DNA from: Akkermansiaceae bacterium
GTDB lineage: Bacteria > Verrucomicrobiota > Verrucomicrobiia > Verrucomicrobiales > Akkermansiaceae
DNA length: 6,780 nt
Direction of reading: 5' to 3'
NCBI GenBank assembly: GCA_028293225.1
Contig: JAQGPE010000351.1
Coordinates: 1-6,780, forward strand
Notes under the pieces: model-generated
What the model was told of the DNA's origin: nothing
The model's database searches: none
What the model saw: only the letters and a program-made list of their open reading frames with translations
Part shown: positions 1 through 5,409 of the stretch, one piece after another
Layout: every line of letters starts with the position of its first letter
How positions within the stretch are numbered: the stretch's first letter is position 1
Translations under genes and position numbers: made by a program

Positions 1-537
1 GACTACCTGGCGGACGCCTCCGTCCTGCCCCAGGGCATGCCCGAAAATCTTCGCGCCGCCTGGGCCGCCCAGGATCCCGCCGCGGCTACCGAGTGGCTGG
101 CCCATCATCCGCCGCTGAAATACGATGACGACGGTCTGAACTCCTACAGCGACGGCCGGGTCATCGCGGCGGTTGCGGCATCCGACAGTCCCCGCCGCGC
201 CGAGGCGCTCGCGAGCCTGGCCACGCTGGCTCCGGAGCGGCTGGATGCCGCCTGGAGTTCGATCACCAGCCGTGACAGCTCGCTGGACCCGCAATTGCTC
301 GAAGCCGCCGCCGCCACCGGCCGCCGCGAGGCGTATCTGACCGCCGCTCTTTCGAATACCCGGAGCACCGAAGTACTGGATCCCTCGTGGTCGGCCATCC
401 CGCAGGAGGCCAGAGCGCCGTTGATCGACGGCGTCCTCGCCAAGTGGGCGGATTCCCATGCAAGTCCGGTCGCCGCGAAGGCCCGCGAGCACTGGAAGGC
501 GGAGGTGGAGAGGCAATGGGCCGGGTTGGGGGACTAG
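1..537 (+). CDS. Helical-repeat protein with W/DP motifs, C-terminal part (5' end outside window)
   Basis: The reading frame is open from base 1 and ends at TAG 535-537, so 178 residues are visible and the N-terminus lies outside the window. An internal ATG at 37 is not a credible start because the frame continues upstream. The protein is rich in Ala, Trp, Arg and Asp-Pro. Visible residues 20-33 read AWAAQDPAAATEWL, and a second similar unit lies near the C-terminus (WADSHASPVAAKA). This W-x-x-x-DP-x-AA-x-x-W pattern suggests stacked helical hairpins. It recurs in the minus-strand lipoprotein at 5410-6561 (WSAQDPTAAAAWL), so the two are probably paralogues. Such proteins are common and multi-copy in Verrucomicrobia (from memory); their function is unknown, and a binding or scaffold role in the envelope is only inferred. 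Codon third positions favour C, unlike the downstream plus-strand genes. Confidence is high that it is coding, low for function. Confidence 0.75.
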   Translation, partial: DYLADASVLPQGMPENLRAAWAAQDPAAATEWLAHHPPLKYDDDGLNSYSDGRVIAAVAASDSPRRAEALASLATLAPERLDAAWSSITSRDSSLDPQLLEAAAATGRREAYLTAALSNTRSTEVLDPSWSAIPQEARAPLIDGVLAKWADSHASPVAAKAREHWKAEVERQWAGLGD

Positions 538-616
538 AGACGGAAGACTTGAGGAGGGTGGGGCGGGACGTCAAGAGGAGCGAACGCGGTGACGCGGGTG
601 AGGTGCGGAGTGCAAG

Positions 617-635
617 GGCGCGTCCGTCGTGCGCC
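617..635. other. Small hairpin, possible terminator stem for the first gene
   Basis: GGCGC at 617-621 pairs with GCGCC at 631-635 around a 9-base loop. It lies about 80 bp after the stop codon of the first gene and has no T tract, so a terminator role is weak. A 5-bp GC stem can occur by chance at this base composition. Confidence 0.2.
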
Positions 636-649
636 TACGGCGATTCTAG

Positions 650-741
650 TAGACCTGGGGCTTCTTCGCTGCGCTCAGTCACCCCAGGCTGGTATGGGCT
701 CGGACCTTGGCCCTCTGAGAGTGGAAGTGTGGCCTTTGGCC
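650..741. repeat. Putative dispersed palindromic intergenic element
   Basis: CCTGGGG (654-660) and CCCCAGG (682-688) form a perfect 7-bp stem around a 21-base loop. This is followed by ctggtatgggctcggacctt and a second small palindrome, GGCC-TTT-GGCC (731-741). The wording of this block (cctggggct...ccccaggctggtatgg...ggaccttggccct) resembles intergenic elements that I recall as scattered in many copies in Verrucomicrobia and Planctomycetes genomes, sometimes discussed with REP-associated tyrosine transposases. Only one copy is in this window, so the repeat status rests on memory and on the palindrome. No transposase gene is nearby. Boundaries are approximate. Confidence 0.5.
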
Positions 742-749
742 GGGGGGGG
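742..749 (+). repeat. G8 homopolymer run
   Basis: Eight consecutive G follow the GGCC-TTT-GGCC palindrome. Runs of this length can vary by slippage, but this one lies about 200 bp before the transporter start and outside any supported gene, so a phase-variation role is not indicated. Confidence 0.6.
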
Positions 750-912
750 CTTTTCGCGTTGAAGCGGAGCGGACGGGGCTTTCGGGGCAGGATGTGCGGT
801 TTTAGTTGAGGTGAGTTTACGTGTTGATGGTCAGTATATTCCGTGGGTTTGATTTTGGCGCGGAAAGAACCCTTCAGGGAGGATATTCCATTGTGTTTCG
901 CAGCTGAAAATC

Positions 913-917
913 GGAGG
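913..917 (+). promoter_or_regulatory. Shine-Dalgarno-like GGAGG before transporter, ambiguous start
   Basis: GGAGG is the only good ribosome-binding sequence near this start. Its spacing suits CTG 926 (8 bases), is too short for TTG 920 (2 bases) and too long for ATG 947 (29 bases). Either a non-ATG start is used or the motif is accidental; most other genes in the window show no Shine-Dalgarno sequence. Confidence 0.35.
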
Positions 918-946
918 ATTTGCGCCTGCCGGGCGGCCCTTTTTTG

Positions 947-1816
947 ATGACTTTGAATATTGGATTTTCCCTGTGGCTTTTTGGCATGGCGCTTCTCGCC
1001 AGCGCGCTGGGCGGAACGCTGGGAATGGCCAGCGGGATCTTCATCGTGCCGATCCTGGTGCTGTTCGGCGGGGTGGGGATGCATGCGGCGGTGGCGGCGA
1101 GCATCGTGTCGGTGATCGCGTGTTCGTGCGGCAGCGCGGCGCCGTTTCTGGAGGGGCGGCTGACGAATATCCGGCTGGCGGTGGTGCTGGAGATCGCGAC
1201 GACGCTGGGCGCTCTGACCGGGGTGTTCCTGGCGGGGGCGGTGCCGGTGCGGTGGCTCTATTTCCTGTTCGCCGCAGTGCTCCTGTTGTCGGCGCGGCAG
1301 ATGCTGGCGCGGCGTCGCGATCCGGTGGCTGCGGCAGGCGAGGGCGGGCGGAGGAGCTGGGCGGATGCGCTGCGGCTGCACTCGAGCTATCCGGAGCGGA
1401 CGGGGGGCGGGGAGGTGGCCTATCTGGTGCAGCGGCTGCCGGCGGGGCTGTCGCTGATGTATGGGGCCGGGCTGATTTCCGCGTTGCTGGGAATCGGCAG
1501 CGGGGTGTTGAAGATTCCGGCGATGGATTCGGCGCTGCGGCTGCCGATCAAGGTGTCGTCGGCGACGTCCAACTTCATGATCGGGGTGACGGCGGCGGCG
1601 AGCGGGGCGGCCTATTTCATCCATGGCGACATCGACCCGGGGATCGCGGGACCGGTGGCGCTGGGGTCGGTGGCGGGCTCCGTGGCGGGGGCGAAGCTGC
1701 TGATGCGGGTGTCGAACGAGCGGCTGAGGGTCCTGTTTGTTACGGTGTTGGTCGTACTTGCGGTGCAGATGCTGCTGACGGCGTGCGGGATCGATCTTTT
1801 TCACCCATCACGATGA
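947..1816 (+). CDS. TauE/SafE-family membrane transporter (probable anion/sulfite exporter)
   Basis: A polytopic inner-membrane protein of 289 residues in two homologous halves, as in the TauE/SafE (DUF81) family, whose characterised members export sulfite, sulfoacetate or related compounds; the substrate here is unknown. Half 1 (about residues 5-118) has GGTLGMASGIFIVPIL at 22-37, SIVSVIACSCGSAAPF at 52-67 and NIRLAVVLEIATTLGAL at 74-90. A charged loop at 121-165 leads to half 2, with ALLGIGSGVLKIP at 179-191, SSATSNFMIGVTAAASG at 204-220 and HGDIDPGIAGPVALG at 226-240. About eight membrane segments are expected. These motifs match the subgroup that travels with DUF1634, which follows here with a 4-base overlap. 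The start is uncertain: ATG 947 fits the usual N-terminus, but GGAGG at 913-917 lies 29 bases upstream of it. TTG 920 (spacing 2) and CTG 926 (spacing 8) are in frame and would add 9 or 7 residues. Family assignment is strong; start moderate. Confidence 0.9.
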   Translation: MTLNIGFSLWLFGMALLASALGGTLGMASGIFIVPILVLFGGVGMHAAVAASIVSVIACSCGSAAPFLEGRLTNIRLAVVLEIATTLGALTGVFLAGAVPVRWLYFLFAAVLLLSARQMLARRRDPVAAAGEGGRRSWADALRLHSSYPERTGGGEVAYLVQRLPAGLSLMYGAGLISALLGIGSGVLKIPAMDSALRLPIKVSSATSNFMIGVTAAASGAAYFIHGDIDPGIAGPVALGSVAGSVAGAKLLMRVSNERLRVLFVTVLVVLAVQMLLTACGIDLFHPSR

Positions 1817-2142
1817 GTGACGCGACGGGGGCTTCCGGAAGGCGGGACGCGAAGTTGGAGCGGGTGCTGGCCCACCAGTTGCGCTACGGGACCTGGGCGG
1901 CGTGCGGGGTGACCGCGGCGGGGCTGGCGCTGGAGTGGGGCGGAGCAGGCCGGGCGCCGGTCGTTTCCGCCGGGGAGGCGGTGATCCGGGCGGGGGTGGC
2001 GATTTTCATCCTGCTGCCGGTTTCGCGGCTGGCGGTGATGCTGGGGTTTTTCCTGTGGCGGCGGGACTATGTCTTCGGGGTGGTGACGGCGGTGGTGTTG
2101 GTGATTATTGCGGCGGGGGTGATTTGCGGGGTTGAGCTGTGA
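1813..2142 (+). CDS. DUF1634-family small membrane protein, partner of the TauE/SafE transporter
   Basis: A 109-residue protein starting at ATG 1813, whose ATGA overlaps the TGA stop of the transporter, which points to translational coupling. After a charged N-terminal helix (residues 10-24), three membrane segments are visible: about 26-42 (GTWAACGVTAAGLALEW), 57-80 (the ILLPVSRLAVMLGFF region) and 87-107 (VFGVVTAVVLVIIAAGVICGV). The order IxLLPxxR, then a short WRRDY loop, then a hydrophobic third helix is the pattern of DUF1634, a family typically encoded right after TauE/SafE transporters of this subgroup. It is therefore probably an accessory subunit of that transporter in the inner membrane; biochemical function is not established as far as I know. 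The same frame stays open upstream through the transporter gene, but that part is a GC-rich shadow and not an N-terminal extension. Confidence 0.85.
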   Translation: MSDATGASGRRDAKLERVLAHQLRYGTWAACGVTAAGLALEWGGAGRAPVVSAGEAVIRAGVAIFILLPVSRLAVMLGFFLWRRDYVFGVVTAVVLVIIAAGVICGVEL

Positions 2143-2180
2143 ACGATGGCGACGGGGGCGCCGCGGGCGAAAGATCATCT

Positions 2181-2282
2181 ACCGGATCGAAGGCCGGTGC
2201 GGCGGATGAGTTGAGGGTTCCCGCGGCAGGCGGGATCCGGTCATCCATCTCTTTTTCCTTGCTGAAGGAAGAGGGGGATGGA
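2181..2282. other. Cluster of three hairpins between transporter operon and glycosyltransferase genes
   Basis: Three inverted repeats follow each other: ACCGG/CCGGT (2181-2185 with 2194-2198), TCCCGC/GCGGGA (2219-2224 with 2230-2235, loop GGCAG), and a long stem 2244-2260/2265-2282 with loop GCTG. The last closes about 17 pairs if G-U pairs and one bulged G are allowed, one arm being pyrimidine-rich and the other purine-rich. As RNA it would be stable. It is not followed directly by a T tract; the first T run is T7 at 2308-2314. It could end transcription of the transporter operon or form a leader structure for the next gene, which starts at 2351. Function is inferred only from position. Confidence 0.45.
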
Positions 2283-2350
2283 CTAGGGTATCCAACTAAC
2301 ACCACGGTTTTTTTCGCTATCATCCTTCCCACACCGATTTTCGATTTCCG

Positions 2351-3919
2351 ATGAGCTGGACAGATGTTTTTCCCGTGCTGACGGAGGAACAGGTTGATGA
2401 CTATCTTGCGCTGGCAAGCAGGGAAGAGACGGGTCTCCTGGATGAGTGGTTCGGGGTGGATCGTATCATCAATCCGCGGCGCGGAGTGCATCTGGTGGCG
2501 ACGAGTCTGTTCTGGAAGGGACGCTTTCAGAGCGAGCCCGAGTTGAGCGGGATCACCCGGGAGACCATGCTGAACGCCTCCGCACTGGGTTTGGTTTCGG
2601 TGTTCCCCCCGTGGACTCACTATGTGCAGCCGCTTCTCGACGGGGCGCTGATTCTGCAGGAAGCCCGCCCCGATGTGGTTTTCCGGGTCTATCTCGCGGC
2701 GGATCTGGAATTTCTGGTGGAAGATCTGGTCGCCGTGGGATGCGAGGTGGCTTTGATGAGGAGTTCCTCTCTCCGGCACAATCCGGGGGCGATGTGGCGC
2801 TTTCTGGCGCTCGGGGAGGAGGGGCGTCTGGTGACGATCACCGATGCGGACCGGGTGCGGAGTGTCATGCATGATGTGGAGCGGACGGAGGTGGCGGTGG
2901 GCTCCGGTTATGGTCTGTGGCGCGTTCCTTATTTCTTCGGACTGAACAAGAGCGATCATGAGCCGACCTGCTACAAGGCGATCAACGCCTGCCATTTCGG
3001 AGCGGCGGGCGGTTGTCCGGTCGAGCGGATGATGAAGGCGTTTGTCTGGCATACCATGCGGGGGACGATGCCGGACACCTGCACGGTTCACGGAAATGAG
3101 AAGGTGAGGATTTCGGGAACCAGCTGGCCGGACTATGGTTTTGACGAGTGGTTTCTGATCGCGGCGGTTTATCCGCGGATGGCCTTCGACGGCGTGCTCA
3201 CCTTTGTCGCGTGGAACGATCCCCTGATGAACCACTGGTTCGCGCTGGATATCGAGTACGTCACGGTGGCGAACTCGAAGAGCACGATCCTTTATTTCGA
3301 TACGCGGACCGGCCGCATTCCGGAGACGAGCGGAGAGACGCGCGATCCATGGGCCGGATGGGAAAATCCCGAGTCTCTGAAGGTGCGGCCGGAGACCGCG
3401 GTGGTCCGGCGGCGGCGCAAGCGGATCGGGCCGGCGCAGGCGATTTTCGACGCCGCGCCGGCCCGCGAGATGGTGAAATTCCCGCAGATCACCGGGGGGC
3501 TGGCGGCGGCGCTGGCGTGGGCGGATGAGGGAGCGGCCGCGCCGTGGTGGGTGGACCTCGACCCGCAGCTGGGCCTTTCCGGGAACGGAGGGGAGATATT
3601 CCTGGACCGCCGCTATGATACGGTGGACCTCGTATTTTGCGGCTACTACTTTCTGACGATCGATGCGGCGACGGCGGCCTGGGCGAAGGGCCATGGCCTG
3701 TCCGGGCCCGGGTGGGGGGAAGGAAAGCTGCTGAAGGTGCCGAAGCTGGAGGGTCCGATGACCTTGTGGCGGCTGGCATTTTCCAGAGCGTTCCAGCCGG
3801 AGCTGGCGGCCCTGCCGGAGGCGGTGAGGGGCGAGGTTCTGATGAAGGCGTGGATGGAGCGGGGCAGGGTGGTCTTCGCCGAGACGACGGCCGGACAGAT
3901 GGGATGGAGGGTCCGTTAG
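2351..3919 (+). CDS. Large glycosyltransferase-like protein (GT-A-type DxD) with unknown C-terminal region
   Basis: A 522-residue soluble protein with no signal peptide or membrane segment. Residues 80-290 have the layout of a GT-A glycosyltransferase-like domain: the stretch VVFRVYLA at 109-116, HNPGAMWRFLAL at 143-154, a DxD-type motif ITDADR at 163-168 that would bind metal and sugar-nucleotide, FGAAGG at 216-221, and YGFDEWFLIAAVYP at 262-275. I recall the arrangement G-x-x-WRFL ... D-x-D ... GG ... YG-x-D-x-x-FL ... YP from uncharacterised bacterial glycosyltransferase-like proteins. The N-terminal 50 residues are acidic and helical. The C-terminal part (about 300-522) begins with a basic RRRRKR patch at 353-358; I do not recognise it. 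Two more glycosyltransferase genes follow after 21 and 87 bp, which supports a role in glycan assembly in the cytoplasm. There is no clear Shine-Dalgarno sequence. Coding status is very secure, enzyme class moderate, acceptor and donor unknown. Confidence 0.6.
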   Translation: MSWTDVFPVLTEEQVDDYLALASREETGLLDEWFGVDRIINPRRGVHLVATSLFWKGRFQSEPELSGITRETMLNASALGLVSVFPPWTHYVQPLLDGALILQEARPDVVFRVYLAADLEFLVEDLVAVGCEVALMRSSSLRHNPGAMWRFLALGEEGRLVTITDADRVRSVMHDVERTEVAVGSGYGLWRVPYFFGLNKSDHEPTCYKAINACHFGAAGGCPVERMMKAFVWHTMRGTMPDTCTVHGNEKVRISGTSWPDYGFDEWFLIAAVYPRMAFDGVLTFVAWNDPLMNHWFALDIEYVTVANSKSTILYFDTRTGRIPETSGETRDPWAGWENPESLKVRPETAVVRRRRKRIGPAQAIFDAAPAREMVKFPQITGGLAAALAWADEGAAAPWWVDLDPQLGLSGNGGEIFLDRRYDTVDLVFCGYYFLTIDAATAAWAKGHGLSGPGWGEGKLLKVPKLEGPMTLWRLAFSRAFQPELAALPEAVRGEVLMKAWMERGRVVFAETTAGQMGWRVR

Positions 3920-3940
3920 GGGTTCAGCAGCCGATTTCTC

Positions 3941-4612
3941 ATGATACCGAAGCGTATAATCTGCACGCACACGTCCCAGTTCACGCTGGAGCCGAAGTTG
4001 CGGTATTGCATGAATGTGATGCAGGAGTTCCATCCGGGGTGGGAGTTCCTGTTTTTTTCCGACGGTGACTGCCGTGCATTCGTCGAGCAGTACTGTCCGG
4101 AATATCTGGCGCTCTACGACTGGTATCCGAGGCCGGTGCTGAAGGCGGATCTCTTCCGTCTGCTGGCGGTATACCATCTAGGCGGGTTCTATCTCGATAC
4201 CGACTTTCTGGTGACCCGGCCCTTTGACCCGCTTTGTGAGGAGAATGCGGTCTTTCCCTACGAGCAGGTCGTGAGCGAGCACGAGTTCGACATCCGCTAT
4301 CCCTACTGGCTGAGGACGAACGAGGAGCGTCACACCCTGGGGAATTACGGCTTTGGAGCGGCGGCCGGACATGCCTTTCTGAAGGCGTTGCTGGATGAAC
4401 TGGTGGTCAGGACGGAGACCTTCGAGGCGGAAAATTGCAATGACCTGGATATCCTGCACTCGACCGGGCCGGACGCGGTGACTTCCGTGTATTATCGCCA
4501 TCCCGGCAAGTGGCCGGACCTGCTTCTGCTCGACGCCACTTACATGGGGCTCGGGAATTACGGCTATCACCTCGTCACCGGGGTCTGGCGGCAGGACAAC
4601 TACAAGCTCTGA
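3941..4612 (+). CDS. GT32-type glycosyltransferase (DXD sugar-binding, Och1/capsular type)
   Basis: A 223-residue cytoplasmic enzyme that would transfer a sugar from a nucleotide-sugar to a glycan acceptor. Family features are in the expected order: IPKRIICTH at residues 2-10, where GT32 proteins usually have IPKxIHxxW; HPGWEFLFFSD at 31-41; the diagnostic block VLKADLFRLLAVYHLGGFYLDTDF over 66-89, with the DxD metal/nucleotide-sugar site at Asp86-Thr87-Asp88; NYGFGAAAGHAFLKAL at 135-150; and TGPDAVT at 175-181, the usual TGP motif. There is no signal or membrane anchor and the length is normal for the bacterial members. It starts 21 bp after the preceding glycosyltransferase-like gene, so both are probably co-transcribed. 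The sugar and the acceptor cannot be read from the sequence; LPS, capsule and protein glycans are all possible. Confidence 0.9.
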   Translation: MIPKRIICTHTSQFTLEPKLRYCMNVMQEFHPGWEFLFFSDGDCRAFVEQYCPEYLALYDWYPRPVLKADLFRLLAVYHLGGFYLDTDFLVTRPFDPLCEENAVFPYEQVVSEHEFDIRYPYWLRTNEERHTLGNYGFGAAAGHAFLKALLDELVVRTETFEAENCNDLDILHSTGPDAVTSVYYRHPGKWPDLLLLDATYMGLGNYGYHLVTGVWRQDNYKL

Positions 4613-4642
4613 CTCTTTCGCGCATCCGCGGGGGCGGGTTCA

Positions 4643-4660
4643 CCCGGACCGGAGTCCGGG
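4643..4660. other. Hairpin between GT32 and GT25 genes
   Basis: CCCGGAC (4643-4649) pairs with GTCCGGG (4654-4660) around the tetraloop CGGA. A competing stem, CGGG (4635-4638) with CCCG (4643-4646), uses the same bases, so the two folds exclude each other. The heptamer atccgcg occurs on both sides (4624-4630 and 4663-4669). No T tract follows, so this is more likely a processing or attenuating structure than a strong terminator, if it functions at all. Confidence 0.35.
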
Positions 4661-4699
4661 GAATCCGCGCTGCCTTCCCTCATCCGACATCGGGCCTCC

Positions 4700-5344
4700 A
4701 TGAAAAAAAATACCGAAGCCAGACCCAGGTGGAAGAACTTCGTTGTCTCGCTCAAGCGGGTGCGTGAGCGGCGGCTGCGGGTGATCCGGCAGATGAACGC
4801 GCTCAATCAGCCGTTCGAGATCGTGGATGCCTGCGATGCGAAGCAGGTCCGGCCGGAGTTGCTCGTCTGCGGGCCCCGTCCGTGGGATCTGTCCAATGGC
4901 GAGGTGGCGACCTATTACTCCCACCTCGGCCTGATGGAGCGGATCGTCGACTACGGCTTGGACTATGCGATTGTCCTGGAAGACGATTTTTTATTCGGGA
5001 ACGCCCAGCGGCTGACCATGGACAATGTCCATGAACTGATGCCGGTGGATGCGGATCACATCCAGCTTCACGACATCCGCGATCATTTTTCGAAGGAGTA
5101 TGCCGTGGCGGAGCGGGGCGAACTTTTCAACCGGTTGTCTTGTACGAACGTGATGACGGTCGGTTACATGATCTCACGACGGCTGGCGGAGTATTTGCTG
5201 ACGTATCATCCGCTGCCGCGGATGCCCATTGACCACCAGTTGATCGAGATCAGCAAGCAGCAGATCTTCAATTACTACGATGTCAACGAGCGCCTGATCG
5301 ATGCGGACTGGGGAGGGAAGTCGGAAATTGACGACCGGCGCTGA
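4700..5344 (+). CDS. GT25-family glycosyltransferase (LPS-biosynthesis type)
   Basis: A 214-residue cytoplasmic protein matching the glycosyltransferase family 25 pattern, whose members add sugars such as galactose or glucose to LPS cores. Visible landmarks are NFVVSLKRVRERR at residues 13-25 (usual form: xxINLxxxxxRR); FEIVDACDA at 39-47; LSNGEVATYYSHLGLMERIV at 64-83 (usual: L-x-x-GE-x-GCxxSHxxxW); IVLEDDFLF at 91-99 with the acidic EDD 94-96; VGYMISRRLAEYLL at 154-167; and PLPRMPIDHQL at 171-181, where the family has a conserved Pro-x-D. ATG 4700 is the first plausible start and is followed at once by eight A (4703-4710). It lies 87 bp behind the GT32 gene on the same strand. The family's C-terminal end looks slightly short but complete. 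The specific sugar linkage is unknown. Confidence 0.85.
   Translation: MKKNTEARPRWKNFVVSLKRVRERRLRVIRQMNALNQPFEIVDACDAKQVRPELLVCGPRPWDLSNGEVATYYSHLGLMERIVDYGLDYAIVLEDDFLFGNAQRLTMDNVHELMPVDADHIQLHDIRDHFSKEYAVAERGELFNRLSCTNVMTVGYMISRRLAEYLLTYHPLPRMPIDHQLIEISKQQIFNYYDVNERLIDADWGGKSEIDDRR
4703..4710 (+). repeat. A8 run directly after the GT25 start codon
   Basis: The coding sequence opens ATG-AAA-AAA-AAT. Eight consecutive A in codons 2-4 are a possible slippage site for polymerase or for replication. A change by one base would stop production of the enzyme. A plain Lys-Lys-Asn start is the simpler reading. Confidence 0.5.
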
Positions 5345-5393
5345 ACCGGGACGGGTCGCCTGAACCGGGACGGGTCGTCCGAACCGGGACGGG
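5343..5393. repeat. 19-bp tandem repeat (three units, last partial) between convergent genes
   Basis: GAACCGGGACGGGTCG recurs with a period of 19 bases at 5343, 5362 and 5381. Units 1 and 2 differ only in their last three bases (CCT against TCC), and unit 3 matches for 13 bases before diverging. The array starts within the TGA stop codon of the GT25 gene (5342-5344) and ends 17 bp before the stop of the minus-strand lipoprotein gene, so it fills most of the 65-bp convergent gap. No strong internal hairpin or T tract is present. It may be a simple minisatellite. Confidence 0.85.
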
Positions 5394-5409
5394 ATGGAGG
5401 GGCGTCAGT

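Larger units (their letters stand above)
538..946. other. Long non-coding stretch with repeat element and transporter leader
   Basis: About 400 bp separate the first gene from the transporter ATG. It holds a GGCGC/GCGCC hairpin (617-635, 9-nt loop), the palindromic element at 650-741 and a run of eight G at 742-749. From about 800 on the DNA becomes AT-richer (for example around 823-862), as expected of a promoter region. I could not find a -35/-10 pair with acceptable spacing; tatatt at about 835-840 is the best -10-like hexamer. GGAGG at 913-917 is the only Shine-Dalgarno-like sequence before the transporter. Open frames crossing this stretch have no recognisable protein features. Confidence 0.7.

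Noticed and set aside
742..749. G8 run as a phase-variation switch
   Set aside because: It lies outside any supported gene and about 200 bp from the nearest start, with no promoter found around it.
387..809. Plus-strand frame spanning the end of the first gene and the palindromic element
   Set aside because: Arg/Gly/Ser-rich translation of non-coding DNA and of the repeat; no start signal and no domain.
823..862. Sigma-70 promoter around tttacg/ttgatg and tatatt
   Set aside because: The candidate -35 and -10 hexamers are separated by 5 or 13 bases, not about 17, so I did not call a promoter.
635..1804. Open frame of 389 codons on the minus strand opposite the TauE/SafE gene
   Set aside because: It is extremely rich in Arg, His, Gln and Pro without any motif; it mirrors the G-ending codons of the transporter gene.
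973..1812. Upstream part of the frame that contains the DUF1634 gene
   Set aside because: Gly/Ala/Arg-rich shadow in the +1 frame of the transporter gene; the family-like sequence begins only at ATG 1813.
2139..2354. Possible 71-codon gene linking the transporter operon and the 522-aa gene (GTGA overlap at one end, ATGA overlap at the other)
   Set aside because: The overlaps are tempting, but the peptide has no recognisable feature, its codons do not resemble those of its neighbours, and it crosses the long hairpin at 2244-2282.
2105..4177. Open frame of 690 codons on the minus strand opposite the transporter end and the glycosyltransferase genes
   Set aside because: It has the His/Pro/Arg/Gln-rich composition of an antisense shadow in GC-rich DNA, shows no domain motifs, and overlaps genes with clear family motifs on the plus strand.
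5343..5393. CRISPR-like array at the tandem repeat
   Set aside because: The units are directly adjacent with a 19-bp period; there are no unique spacers and no cas genes.
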